In this document: positions 11,711-23,640 of the stretch, in pieces | How the letters are laid out: every line of letters starts with the position of its first letter | Numbering within the stretch: position 1 is the first letter of the stretch | Origin: Priapulus caudatus | Lineage: Eukaryota > Priapulida > Priapulimorpha > Priapulimorphida > Priapulidae | NCBI RefSeq assembly: GCF_000485595.1 | Contig: NW_014577251.1 | Coordinates: 108,330 to 148,118, forward strand | Reading direction: 5' to 3' | Length of the DNA stretch: 39,789 bases | Notes under the pieces: generated by a model | Database searches by the model: none | The model's input: the letters and a program-made list of their open reading frames with translations, nothing else | What the model was told of the DNA's origin: nothing | Position numbers and translations under genes: made by a program

Positions 11711-12375
11711 ACATCAGGGGCCGGTTTCACGAAGCGTACTTAACTTAAGTATGATTAAATCACTAATCATATTTAACTTCCCGTAATTATGATTAGTTAA
11801 TCATACTCAAAAATCTGTTTCACGAAGCGATTTAAGTACATATTTAACTAATCACATAATTAGCCGACTTCAACCTGAATAGACTGGTACTCGCTCCCCT
11901 CTCGGCTTAGTTACTCGATGGGAATCGAGTAATCGAGGTGGGAGCGAGTACCAGTCTAAAACAAATTACACGGTATTCAATATGGCGGACCAATACGCCA
12001 AAAATATCTTCAAGTTCGGTACATGAAAAGGAATTAATTTGTAACTATAATGATTGAAGTAGTACAGCAAATCTTAGATAATTTAAATTTCCTTGGGAAA
12101 AAATTGAAGTAAAATTTCCAATTGGAAAATCTGCAACGTACCTAATATACTAGTACTACCTACTTCTAAGTTCTAGTACTAGCAACTAATTATGATTAGT
12201 GGATTTAATCATGCTCCTGAGTAGAATTAAATATTGTGATTAACTTAATCATGATTAAAGTTAATTACGCTTCGTGAAACAGTCACTTTAATTTAAGTAC
12301 GAGAAGTTAATCATGATTAGTGATTTAATCACGATTCAATACTTAAGTACGCTTCGTGAAACCGGCCCCTGATGT
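11711..12375. mobile_element. MITE of about 665 bp, with GGGGCCGGTTTCACGAAGCG inverted termini
   Basis: The left end ACATCAGGGGCCGGTTTCAC at 11711 continues as GAAGCGTACTTAA. The right end (to 12375) is its reverse complement over more than 30 bp. Secondary copies of the TTTCACGAAGCG motif lie inside both arms (about 11817 and, inverted, 12269-12280), next to repeated TTAATCATGATTAGTGATTTAATC motifs, so the arms are long and imperfect. The AT next to the CAGGGG termini gives at best a 2-bp target duplication; the boundary is ambiguous because the flanks are palindromic. There is no transposase ORF. Superfamily undetermined. Confidence 0.8.
11881..11957. mobile_element. Foldback nested inside the 665-bp MITE
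   Basis: AGACTGGTACTCGCTCCC at 11881 is matched by its reverse complement ending at 11957. A second pairing, TTACTCGAT with ATCGAGTAA, lies near the centre. The 77-bp unit folds almost completely. It may be a separate small element inserted in the larger one, or part of its original interior. Confidence 0.65.
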
Positions 12376-13529
12376 TTTTATATAAGCTCGATCCATAATC
12401 ACTCAGCGCATGTATATCACAAGCTATTCCATTCGATACTAAAAGCAGGAATGTAAGTAAATACAAGTTTGAATAGCAATAATACTTTTTGAAACGAAAA
12501 CAATACTTTCCTACACAGAAAACACTAAGAGTACAATTTAAAATTCGCCATAGAACATGCGCTGTAGTTTTGTGAATAAAAACAATAAATCTCTAGATAA
12601 AAACAACTTCACGTGTAACGTTTCGAGAGAAAACGTACTGTACACAAAGCGCAGTGCTTCTGTAAATAAAAATAACTCATTCTGAAATGGAAATAATACG
12701 CCCATAAACAGAAAACACCAACAGTAAATTAGAAGACTTGCTATAATAAATGTGCCCTAGCGGCCCTACTTTGAATGATAAAAGCGCTATCTGAAGTGAA
12801 ATATATAATAAGCCCATAAATAGAAGCCTTTTATCGCAAAAGTGTAGTTCTTTGAATAAATATATTAAAGAATTACTAAATGTAAAATGTATGCGTGCCA
12901 GCCGACCATTGACGCAATGGCAATGTGGCGTTTCGTTTGATGCAGGCTATTTAATTTTATCGTTAGACATTGAACAAAACTTTCTTATTGACAGTGTCCT
13001 GCTTGTACTGTGAGTATATATATCAAAATTAGCTAGAAATGTGTCCGAAATATCGTGATACATTGACGTAAACACACTGGGTCTGCGGGACTTGTTAAAA
13101 CTGGGCGTAATATCCGCTGCTATATATATGTATATCCGAGTCTTATCATCCTTTTCACTTCGCCATGTTTTAATTAATGTTATGAAGGGAAATCAGATTT
13201 CATGAATACCGTCGCACCAACACTCGATAACTCGCCTGTTTGGGTGCATTTTGATCATCCTGAATATCAAAATGAATGCGTTAGAATAACTGACGAAGCA
13301 AATTAAAAGGCTGTATGAAGGTTGGGTGAAATTGCAATGAATCACAGAAAGTATCGCGATGTGCATCATATCACTAAACGTGTATCTTCATGTGGATATC
13401 ATGAACTACCTCTTACTCCTAGTTCAAATGTTATGCCGCGACATTTTACTTTTTGTACCTTTTGGAGTGACTGTGATGACATTTATAATGTTGACTTGCA
13501 ACACTGGAAGTCAATATATTGTAGCAACG

Positions 13530-13531
<2 letters not shown>

Positions 13532-13564
<33 letters not shown>
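13532..13564. repeat. (AT)n microsatellite
   Basis: Pure TATA run followed by two copies of ACTATATATGTCAATATATA (about 13571-13610). Confidence 0.95.
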
Positions 13565-13569
<5 letters not shown>

Positions 13570-14186
13570 TTACTATATATGTCAATATATACTATATATG
13601 TCAATATATAGAGCAGAGCCATCTATTCACACTATCAATCTCCAGTAAAGTTCCAAAAGAGTGGCTTTCGATGTGGCAATAAGCTGATGAACAAATGTAA
13701 TTTCGAGCTCTACGTTAGGGGAGCTTCCGTAATTATAAGGTGTTTGTTCCCCTTCCTAGATTTAATCAACCTTTGCGCATTCTTTACTACTGGGCCGCGT
13801 AAATGCAGCTTCAGACTGTCCCTCGTCGCAGCGCATGTTCCAGCAAGCACTGTTAAATCAATAGCTGGAGCCACGCTGGTATCTGTTTCGTCGCAGCTCT
13901 TGCCCGTTCGTGTCCGCCCCAGTCATGCAGCTCGTGAATAACGAACGCTTCTGCGTGCAAGCTACGTAGTTGTTGCGTCACACTGACCAATTTATTTACT
14001 CGTCAATTGATGATCAGTGAGGCGCGTTTTGGACGCCATTGCAACGGTTTTGCTGGTCACCATGTAAAGCACTGTGTATAAATAAACCCAATCGCAAAAA
14101 ATAGCAACTACAAAAAAGTTCATACTCGCAATTTCGGAGATCCGCTCGCATTTTTCGAGTGAACAAATGCTAATCTCGAACCCAGA

Positions 14187-14279
14187 ATATATATATTATA
14201 TATATATTATATTATTATATATTATATATATATATATATATATATGGTTTCGAAATATATATATATAATATATATATAA
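14187..14279. repeat. (AT)n-rich block, interrupted
   Basis: TATATATTATA units with one GGTTTCGA interruption near 14246. Self-complementary throughout. Confidence 0.92.
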
Positions 14280-15062
14280 CAAAAATATGGTATATATCTG
14301 CCGTAATTTGGTTATATGTTCCTACCTATATTTCAGTAATCGATGTAACAAATCTATAGTACCCGCTAAACATGCAGTATATTATTGTTTGTAGCCACAT
14401 GTTATTTTTTTTGTAACACAAGTGATCCAGTGATAAACGAGGCTACAAACGAACTCTCGCGAGACACGTAAAACTCCTGCCGCGGTCACGTTGTAAATCT
14501 CCCGCGTTTTTTTTTGCGAAAAATGTAGAAATTTATCCCTACATTCCGCTGCAGAGAGCACTGCTGCGTGTGATCTCGAGCCCGGCGATGAAAACGTACG
14601 GCTTGAATTGACGACGCGAATCGTTCTGTATGCATCCCCTGGCGCGTGCGATCGGCGCGATTCAACCTGAATATGTTCCTGATATAATAAAAACCCTTAG
14701 CATCTTGCTGTGAAGTGAAGGAGGATGAAGGGAACTATGCACGAATGCGTACCGATGATACGAAACACTGGCGCCGCCGACGATCGTGCATTTATGCGAC
14801 GTATCGACGTGCAGTCGTGAAATTGCAAGTGCAGAGCTATAATTATATCTATGAAATAATGGAATCGAGAGCGCTAGCTTAACTACAAGGCAGACATGAT
14901 CTTTAGCCTTCAACATCGTTTTCAGTTCAATTCTATTCACACGACATTCCTTTTATACACTTGGCCCGTTTATACTCCTTTTATGCGCCTTGGTTTTAAT
15001 GATGCAAGTTGTGCAATAGATGTTCATGTTCAGTTTTGCAGTGTTCGCCTTCGCATGATACA

Positions 15063-15143
15063 CAATGAACGCTTATAATGTTTCATGTTTCATGTGTTAT
15101 GCAATACACCAAAGTGTATTGCGATATGTAAGCGTTCACTATT
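15063..15143. repeat. 81-bp foldback (possible small MITE)
   Basis: CAATGAACGCTTA at the left pairs with TAAGCGTTCACTATTG at the right. The inner stem GCAATACAC (15101-15109) pairs exactly with GTGTATTGC (15114-15122) around a CAAA loop. The left arm has an unpaired GTTTCATGTTTCATGTG insertion. No clear target duplication was found. Confidence 0.6.
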
Positions 15144-16626
15144 GGGAAATCAGATGAATTGATTCTCTATTTGAACGTATTTTTAGTCTTTTATTTAGTC
15201 TTTTACAATTTTTATAGCAGCCGGAGATGATAAAGGTAACGTTTTTTTTTATTTCGAGATTACACGGGTCACCCGCGCGAGAGCACAGGCAATGTCTGCA
15301 TGGTTGCTAATTCCTGCTACTATAGAAGTATAGTTCTGGCTGCTGACAATTTGTGACTATCCTGTATTATATAGTCAGTCATATGTTTTCCACGAGCTTG
15401 TCACCTGTGTGACGTAACGACCCTTCTGCTGATTGTTTGCGCGGAACGTCCATTTATTCTGTTGAAAGAAAATTCGATTTTGTCCTTGACAGTCGCGCGT
15501 TTTTTACGTACGGTCGCGTGTTGTCTGCCGTATTTAGCTGCCGTAGATGGCTCGAGCCTGTCTCCACTCACGGACTCGTGGCGTTGTATTTTTAGGGTTC
15601 TTTTCGTACACTTCCTTGCTTTATGGAAAAGAGATTTTGCGGCAAATGCGTTTGAGCTTGCTTTTCCAGTTTTTCTTCCGCTTTCCACTTAGCTATAGTA
15701 CTGTCTCCCGTCGACTAGGTTGCTGATTTGCGGTATTTCTGTTGCCGTCGTCGTGATTCGGTTTCTATGATCGTTGTTGTCCGTGCGAACGATATTCGTT
15801 TTACTTTTGCATCTGGCATGTTGCCCTGCTAGTCAATAGAGCAATTGCCCATATTCATGCCTGCCCAGCATGTAGTGTATAGTATTCTAACATCTGTAAC
15901 GAGACTATTCACGTAACGCATGAAGCAACCTATATTGAAAATCTTCTGCCTTCAGCCATTGTGGGTCTTGGTTTATTTTCATTATTTCTAATTATTAATT
16001 CATTTATTCATTGCGTTTCTAATCTGAACGTAATCGATTTTCCATATATTCCATGGTGTGGCTTGATAGTTTGTAGTATATATGACCGGCAGGTTCGACT
16101 CGCATATAGGCCTGCTGCTTGCTTGTTATTACCAAACCAGCTGCTACAATTTTTTTTCTAGTGTTTTATGCCACTTCGTAAAATTTTGATTAACCAGGTT
16201 CCAACTTTTCTCATAGGAGCAAATTTTCTTTAAATATGTTATTAAGCTGGTCGATAACTCTTCCAAACATTTTTTTAAAAGGTAACAACAGATTATGTAT
16301 AGCAGCCTATATAGCAGGCTAAGGGCTACCGCTGGCGTTCGCCACCTTCGCAAAATGCGATGAATAAATAATTGTGGCGATTTTACTACACTAAATGGCG
16401 AATGCAATTGGCGAATGATTTAACCGCTCAAAAAATTTGATTGAATAATGAAATCGTCAAATTGCAGTGTCGTGTAAAGACTGTAAGTACTAACAGATTC
16501 CGGAAGCTAGTTTTGTGTAGACTAAACTACATTATTCAATTTTTACTTGATTTCTTTATTAAAAAGGGTTTCGTGCACCTCTTTTCCCATACTCATCACG
16601 TGTTTATGCCATGCTTAGGCTCATAT

Positions 16627-16864
16627 AGGGTCTATGTCCCCCAGGTTACCGCCGGAACGTACCTTGCACGGGTATGGTCACTATTTGATATGGTTAGGGT
16701 TAGGATTAGGGTTAGGGAGTAGGCGTAGGCGACTCCCTAGACTCGTTAGTGGAGTAGGCGAGGTACGGTCCGGTACGGCATATTAGATAGTACCAGGGTA
16801 CGTTCCGGTATACCGGACCATACCCAGGGTACGTTCCGACAGTACCCCGGGGGACATAGTCCCT
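16627..16864. mobile_element. Terminal-inverted-repeat element containing telomere-like repeat
   Basis: The left end AGGGTCTATGTCCCCC (16627-16642) and the inverted right end GGGGGACATAGTCCCT (16849-16864) differ at one base. The arms continue imperfectly through GGAACGTACC and GGGTATGG on the left and CCATACCC and GGTACGTTCC on the right. It is 238 bp with no ORF. The direct repeat GCCATGCTTAG lies just outside both ends (16608-16618 and 16869-16879). It may be a long target duplication, although 4-8 bases separate it from the visible termini. The centre holds TTAGGG repeats. Superfamily undetermined. Confidence 0.72.
16692..16717 (+). repeat. Short interstitial telomere-like run (TTAGGG)
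   Basis: Four tandem GGTTAGG/GATTAGG units, one with a substitution, inside the inverted-repeat element at 16627-16864. It is too short to call a telomere scar with certainty. Confidence 0.75.
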
Positions 16865-17451
16865 CTCAGCCATGCTTAGCATATATACAATAAAGTGAAC
16901 TGTGGCTATAGTTTTTCATTGCTGGATAAAAAATAACTTCGGTGGCTCAAGTCTTGGCTCAAACTTTAAAACATCCAGAGGGAGCCCTGCGTGTAGCGTT
17001 TACAACAATCGCCTGTGAACCATTTCTGTCTGTTTAAACCATAGATTGCTGCGTCTTTATACGCTCTCGGTCCAGAAACATGACGGGGTTCGAAACGGTC
17101 ATGCAGTCCTTTAGAAACAAGCGAGCAGAGCTGATTATTGGTAAAGTAGTATGTTCTTCAAACTACTGCGTATAAGGTTACTTAATTCGACTGAAACTAT
17201 AAGACATGGTTTCCAGTTTTTATCGTTGTTCGCTTTAGGGTTTATATGAGCTCCTAAATTCGTCAACTAGCTATCATAGCGAACACCATTCTACAGTACT
17301 CGACTCTATAACTGAGACCGATAACTACTCCCTTTTTCAGGCGCCACTAAATATATTTTCGTATTGTGTCGCGGATTATAATGAAATGAAGTTGTCTTCA
17401 TCTCTGTATCTATGATCATGCAGCTAAGCACGGAGTACGCAGCTGCCCCTA

Positions 17452-17477
17452 ATCATTTCTGACGGATCAGAAATGAT
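17452..17477. repeat. Perfect 11-bp hairpin
   Basis: ATCATTTCTGA and TCAGAAATGAT around a CGGA loop. No T-run follows and no function is evident. Confidence 0.7.
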
Positions 17478-17940
17478 GAACACGAGATATATATATAGCG
17501 ATCGCACGCGCGAACGCAACTCCGTAGTTGATCCCTGGCGATAGCGGAATCGATGCAGTGGGAGTACGTCTTGCGATGTAAACCCTTTTGCAATTAGCGG
17601 CAGAGAGCGATTTAGAGTGCGCTATATACACGGATAATCCTCGTGTGCATCACAGTGACTACAACACGGCCCGAGAAGGGTTACACGCATATAGCCCGCA
17701 TGTTATACCCATTAGGAGAGCCTTGGTGATGGCAGAACAATTTGGCTAATTACCCTGTTGTCGTTGGTCACATTGATTTGTCGCCATTGGCACGATGGCT
17801 GGCATTATTGGGAGAGATTAATGCCTAGCACTTAGGTATGTGACATATTTGCTGTTTTTATCAAATGCGCAAAGAAACAGTGAATGGTTTTACGGCCGAC
17901 TCGACTTTGTTTCTTCTTCAATTCTTGGTTAGTTGCTGAG

Positions 17941-17999
17941 TGATATCAAGAGTAGATAATAACACATTTATGTGTTATTATCTACTCTTGGTGATATCA
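17941..17999. repeat. Near-perfect 59-bp hairpin with 2-nt loop
   Basis: The arm TGATATCAAGAGTAGATAATAACACAT is followed by TT and then its reverse complement, which carries one extra GTG. The two-base loop and almost full pairing are unlike a microRNA precursor. A foldback footprint or an assembly foldback is more likely. Confidence 0.8.
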
Positions 18000-18549
18000 A
18001 CTGTTCGCTATAGTGACTGCTGAGAATTGTGCTAGCTTCAGTGAAACCTGTGCGAACAATTGGGATTCCAAAACGCGTGCTTATAATTATTTGCATGCAT
18101 TATCTGCATTCGTGTGTTACTTGTTCGTGTGGCCATGCCGTGTAAATATAGTGGGATTCATAGTTATAATATTGTTTTGCACGCATGCATCAACTAGCAA
18201 CATAACCGATTTTCTCATAGACTCAACTCTTCTCGGGGAGTTTAAATTACAAATATCTTAGTGGTGTTTAAAAAAAGAAGCTTTTTTCATTGTAGTCGGT
18301 TGCCAATCCGCGCTATCGGTTAGGTGTGGCTCAATTGTAAAAACTCATTTCGTCATATGCAGTTATTGTTAGTTATTACCATGTACGTATAGCTTGCATA
18401 ATGGGTGCGCGTCGCAGCTTCATTGATATATTGGCAGCCGCGCACTGCTGTTATTGCGCTGTGTGTACAACTGCGGAGGCATAAACACTGTTTAGAGCTG
18501 CAATGATCCACCCAGCCTGCCACACGGACGCCGCACCGATATATACGGT

Positions 18550-18756
18550 GGAGAGAGAGAGAGAGAGAGCGAGAGCAGCAAGCAGACACACAGCATACAT
18601 CACACAGGCACTGGGAGCCGGGCTTAGTGCGCCCAACATTACCCCGTGCCACACACCCCGTCCCCGCCGGGGTCGTCTTGGTCTACACACACACAAACAC
18701 ACAACACACACACACACACCACACAAGCACATGTTCACGACACACACACACACATA
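18550..18756. repeat. (GA)n and (CA)n microsatellites
   Basis: GAGA at 18550-18575, then interrupted ACACAC at 18684-18756. The Thr/His-rich and Cys/Val-rich ORFs here are artefacts. Confidence 0.92.
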
Positions 18757-19429
18757 ACCACTACGCTCACTCGACTCACGCAGCGGCTGTGCGAGCCGAT
18801 CACAACCACGATGTCAGCTGCTACTAGCGGATGTTTCCCTGCCAGTCACGGGTCCCCAGGTGTGTGCGCGGCGGTGAGAAGTGTGTGCAGAGGACGTGTG
18901 ACCACTCATCTACGGCCAGCTATCGGCGGCTTCATTCAATCATATCGCACATCCTGGGGAGATATATATACCGTGTACGAGTGTACACACTAACAGCCGA
19001 CAGGTCAGGGTCCGCGAGGCACGCATATCTACGACCGAGTGCGGTTCGTGAAGAGATATGGTGGATAGTGTAAGGTGAATTATGCACGGTCGTGATTTCG
19101 CCCTAAGCGCCTTCTCTGCCTTAGTAACAGACGCCGCCATTCTAATATCAATAAAGATGAGGAACGCGTCAACTTTGACGCGTTTTCGTAATCACATGGA
19201 TGAGTATTCTGTAATACGTAAGGTTTTGGATGCGAAAGTGAGCTGCAATGTTGATGGGTTAAGTTTCCAGAACTTCATAGGTTTGCTTTGCATGGGTGTT
19301 GTATGTTAACGGCGCAAAATCAAAAAGTGGTTTAACAAAACCATTTTTTACAAGGATTATGCATGGTAAATGGATTTCAAGCATTAGTGGTATGGATTAT
19401 ACGACTGTTTTATCATGTACTGCGTGATA

Positions 19430-19456
19430 ATATAATATATATATATATATATATAT
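19430..19456. repeat. (AT)n microsatellite
   Basis: Short pure TATA run. Confidence 0.9.
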
Positions 19457-21104
19457 CAGGAGTGTTATTGAGTACACTCACCTGTAAGTACTAATATTTA
19501 TGATCCGTATAATAACTATCGTCGTAATCAATATCAATCAATCGTATCAATCGTAAATGATTAATTATAAGAACGATTTTGCAAGTTTCGAGACTGTCAT
19601 CACTCTCGCACCAACGGCAGGCATATCGTCACCAACGCGCACTGCATGACGTCTACATTCTAGCCGAGCGTGTACGTAAACACAGTTAAAAGCTAAAACA
19701 CACTGCAGCAACAACAACCAACCGCAACGTTAAAGCGGCAAAGGCGTATATGCACGGACTCCAGCCATACACTACAGGGGGTTAACGGCTAGCATTAAGT
19801 TAAAGTTTATCTCTTGTCTTAATTGTTACACAACGGCGGACATATAAGTTTGTAAACCCAAGACTGTTGAATGTTATTAGTGGTAGTACTAGTTTTGCTT
19901 TAACTGGACGGGCATAATAAACGACGCAGATCTTGTAAAACCGAATTTCTCTTAATACGCAAAATGGTGTATTCGACAGACGCCATTGCAATCTGCATAC
20001 AGATGAGCAGTCCAATTTCGTTACGAATTGTTATTGATGATAATAGATCGTGAGAGAGGTTTGTACGGATAGAATCCCCGTCACCCATCTTCATGTTATT
20101 CATTTTCATTTCATCATTCATTTCTCTGATAATATGCGCGTGCGGTGTGCATTTGCTAGCAAGAAATGTCCAGCATCAAGTGTCCATTAACATTGTTTGA
20201 CTGTAGAACTCTATTCTCGTTTGTGTCTTATAGAATTTAATAGTGTGCAATACCAGAGGCTATATACAGCTCATCATTAAGCTTGGAAACTGACGATATC
20301 ATCTGCTTAGGGAATTAATTTTGTAGTTCAAACGTTAAATTGGAATTAAATTCTTAGTTCAAATCGCATTAACGTTTATAGCTAATGTAATTCAGCCTAT
20401 TTAAAACAAATCCCGTCCCCAATTTCCCGTTTATACTCGCAGCTGACATGATATTCATAAGTCTATTACTAAGTCTTATTATTCAGTGTAATTAACCTCA
20501 CTCATGATCAGTCTGTGAGGGATATGTCCGTGATCAATACGTTTGATGACGATTTATTGTGTATAAACTATAAACGATGGCCATATACTAGTAGAATATA
20601 CATGTATGTTTTATCATAATGGTCACTGGTCGTTCTTGATAGCAAGGTTGGTCGCAATATGTCCTATTTGGTGCTGGAGAAAACGGGGTTATTTAGTCGC
20701 GGACTAGGGCCAGCAGTTTGATATGCTGGTCGGAGCGTCATTCTTGATTGCTTTCGTTGATATGCTTCTTTGTGTTTGTTTGACATGATATACTGGTCGA
20801 GCCTGCGTGTTGATTCAATTGCTGAGCTATGTATTAGGTAAGCAGAGCTTATCTGTGCCAAGCACCCAGCAGCTGCCGAGATATATTGACTACTGAGACT
20901 TACCCTACATCTTCTCAAGTAAGCGATAGTGCGTCGGGAGCGAATGAATTATCAATTTATAGGAAAGACGTATGGATCGGGTGGTTAGGTTTGTTACTGT
21001 ATTGAGTCACGTGTGCACCTACTGCTTCTCTTGCTCACGCCTGTCCTTCCTTACTCACGGTTACCTTCTACTACGGTTACCCATCTACTTTGTCTCTAAC
21101 TGCT

Positions 21105-21600
21105 CCTATCATCTGCATCTTCTCCATTAACTCATTCCGCTATCTGAATCCTCCCTCCTTAACTCCTTCCGCCATCTCAATCATTCCTCCCCCTCGATAA
21201 CTCCTTCCCTCATTTGCCTCCTCCTTCCATAACTTCTTCCCTCATCTGCCTCCTCCTTCCATAACTCCTTCCCTCACCTGCCTCCTCCTTCCATAACTCC
21301 TTCCCTCACCTGCCTCCTCCTTCAATAACTCCTTCCCTCACCTGCCTCCTTCCGCCATAACTCTTTTTCTCATATGTCTCCTCCTTCAATAACTCCTTCC
21401 CTCACCTGCCTCTCCCTTCTATAACTCCTTCCCTCACCTGCCTCCTTCCGCCATAACTCTTTTTCTCATATGTCTCCTCCTTCACATAACTCCTTCCCTC
21501 ACCTGCCTCCTCCTTCCATAACTCCTTCCCTCACCTGCCTCCTCCTTCCATAACTCCTTCCCTCACCTGCCTCCTTCCGCCATAACTCCTGCCATCACTT
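21105..21600. repeat. Pyrimidine-rich minisatellite, unit about 31 bp
   Basis: About 15 copies of a unit near CATAACTCCTTCCCTCACCT followed by GCCTCCTCCTTC. A variant block (CCTTCCGCCATAACTC, then TTTTTCTCATATGTCTCC) appears twice, at about 21346-21383 and 21442-21479, which suggests a higher-order duplication. The + strand is almost all C, T and A. No ORF crosses it. Confidence 0.92.
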
Positions 21601-22050
21601 ATATCACCTACATCCTTCATGTCTCACCTTCTTCCTCGCTCACTTACTCAGTACCCCCTACCTCTTGCTTTACTCATATAATCTAGAAACCTGCGTAGAA
21701 AGTCTGCAGAAGGCTGCCCGACTTGTGATGTCATTTTTAGTTACTTCGAAAATATTCAGCTCGAATTTTGCATGAGTGCATGGTATGCAAACGGTAGTAT
21801 GCGGTATGTGCTAGGTGTTTGTTAATGTCCCCTTACTACACTACTGCCATAGCGTATTAAGTTAATTGCCTTCAGTGTGGCAAAAATGCGTGGCAATCGT
21901 TACTGAAGTCATAATTCTGAAAAGACGCAATGAAAAGATTCACTACATCATGGGAATTTTTTGCAAATTTTAGATGGCCATCGAGTCTTTTCCAATTCCT
22001 CTAACGTGTCTAGGACGTTTTAACGGCGTCAGGAATAATCGGGATGTTTC

Positions 22051-22309
22051 TTAAGGGGGGCTTATGTCGGGCTTGCGAGCCGACTCGACTGGAAGCAACT
22101 GGCTGCAATTCACTGCGACTGCAGTGCTTACGGAAGCCATTAGGTCGGTCGACTGCGACGTGACTGCCTGCGACTGGCAGCCACTAGTTACTCGGAATAG
22201 AACAGTGGGCAACTGGACGCAACTAGTCGCTGCCGATCGCTTCAAGTTGCTCGAAATCCAGTTGCTTCCAGTCGAGTCGGCTCGCAAGCCCGACATACGC
22301 CCCCCTTAA
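22051..22309. mobile_element. MITE with TTAA target duplication and about 50-bp inverted termini
   Basis: TTAA at 22051-22054 and 22306-22309 flank a 251-bp element that begins GGGGGGCTTATGTCGGGCTT and ends with its near-exact reverse complement. The arms match over about 50 bp apart from one or two bases, through GCGAGCCGACTCGACTGGAA and GCAACTGG. TTAA duplication is typical of piggyBac-type insertion. The interior is made of CTGCGACT-like words. The 81-codon ORFs on both strands share the same first 13 residues only because the arms are palindromic; they are not genes. Confidence 0.87.
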
Positions 22310-22814
22310 CGGCTTTTTACTTTAATCCCAGGGTCGCGCTCAGCCGGAGCCTTGTCAGGCAGCATGTTCTTGAACCGTAATTGCACGGCGGTAATGTCAT
22401 TGGATGTTTTATTTATGCGCATTGAACAATGTATGTCTTTTCGTTCTACGACTTCGTTTTATATGCAACGTTTGCGTATTTTTCGCGCAATTCATTAATA
22501 GTACACATGATCCGAGGTATTGACGATGTGATTTCAATAAACGCAGCTTATCGCCATCTGTGCGTTGTGATACACATTATAAACATGTATAGACGCATCC
22601 TCATATAGCTGACAGTCACAGTAATACCGCCGAGCCATGTGAAGGAATTGGTTGTTGTTTATAATGTTATTTTTGCTGTAAATCGCAGTGATAATAACGT
22701 AAAATCACGACAATGCCTGCGACATGTACTGCAGCTGCTATGTAACTAAGCACCATTATCGGCAACGTGTGCTGCACGAATACGTATTTCCCACGCCTGC
22801 AGATTCAATATTAT

Positions 22815-23640
22815 TATTTGCCCAGTTATATTTCACATGAAATCAACATGTCATTCAACCGAGGAATAATTCCCGAAAACATAAAATCAGCAAGGGTCAT
22901 ACCATTACATAAAAAGAACAGCAAGACAGAACATGTACTATACGCCTGTGTCAATCTTAAATTTCATGTCCAAAGTTCAGGAGCGATTGCCGTATAATCA
23001 AGTAGATGTGGATAATTCATTGCTAGGACGAATGTGGGTTTACATTGTGGTGAATGTGGGTGATTACATTCGTGATCAAACTAACAAATGAAATCTGCTG
23101 GCATGGATTTATCAGATATTCAAAACGCATTTTATACCATTAACCTCTCCGATTTACTAACTAATCTACAAGTGTTTGTAATAAGTGGTATAAGACTGTG
23201 AAATGGTAAGATGCCTATCTCTCTGGTAGAATTAAGTCAAGTAACAGATGTGGAAGGTACCTTCTTTATTAAAGACGCTATCACACATGGAGTAATTCAC
23301 AAGAGCCGATTTTGCGTTCATTGTTATTCCTAATATTTGTTGTTGAGTTTCTTAAAAGCTCTTATTATATGCTGATGATTCGATCAGCCTTAGTCGTTTC
23401 AGGGACGGATGCGCAGGCTATACTGGAAGATTTAAGTATAGAATTGCAATTTGTTAGTAAGTGGCTCAGTGAGAATTATTTATCCTTACACCTATAGGTA
23501 AAACAGAAAGCATTCTTTTCCGATCCTAAAAGAAACTGAATAAAAGTCCAAAGCTAAACGTCGCATGTAATGGTGTGACAATATCTAGCAATAGACCTTG
23601 ATCACCACAATTGTTTTCGAATCAAATACTAACAATGGTT
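22815..23640 (+). pseudogene. Decayed LINE reverse transcriptase fragment
   Basis: Pieces of a non-LTR retrotransposon reverse transcriptase are readable in order on the + strand but in shifting frames. A fingers-region stretch (INMSFNRGIIPENIKSARVI, then PLHKKNSKTE) lies at about 22842-22932. Frames then shift to a YTPVSILNFMSKV segment (22939-22977), which matches the family's NYRPISL block. A palm-like AGMDLSDIQNAFYTIN stretch follows at about 23099-23146. The YADD catalytic motif is at about 23369-23380 in a different frame from the SALVVSGTDAQAILEDL part (23389 on). The thumb-side SLHL and GKTESILF motifs come last (about 23486-23520), separated by a stop. Endonuclease and 3' end are missing. 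The fragment is dead and lies 300 bp before exon 2. The clade (CR1-, L2- or Rex-like) cannot be fixed by eye. Confidence 0.85.

Noticed and set aside
17941-17999. microRNA precursor
   Set aside because: The two-base loop and near-complete pairing over 27 bases do not fit a Drosha/Dicer substrate.
22064-22309. 81-codon ORF with the same N-terminus on both strands
   Set aside because: Caused by the palindromic arms of the TTAA-flanked MITE.
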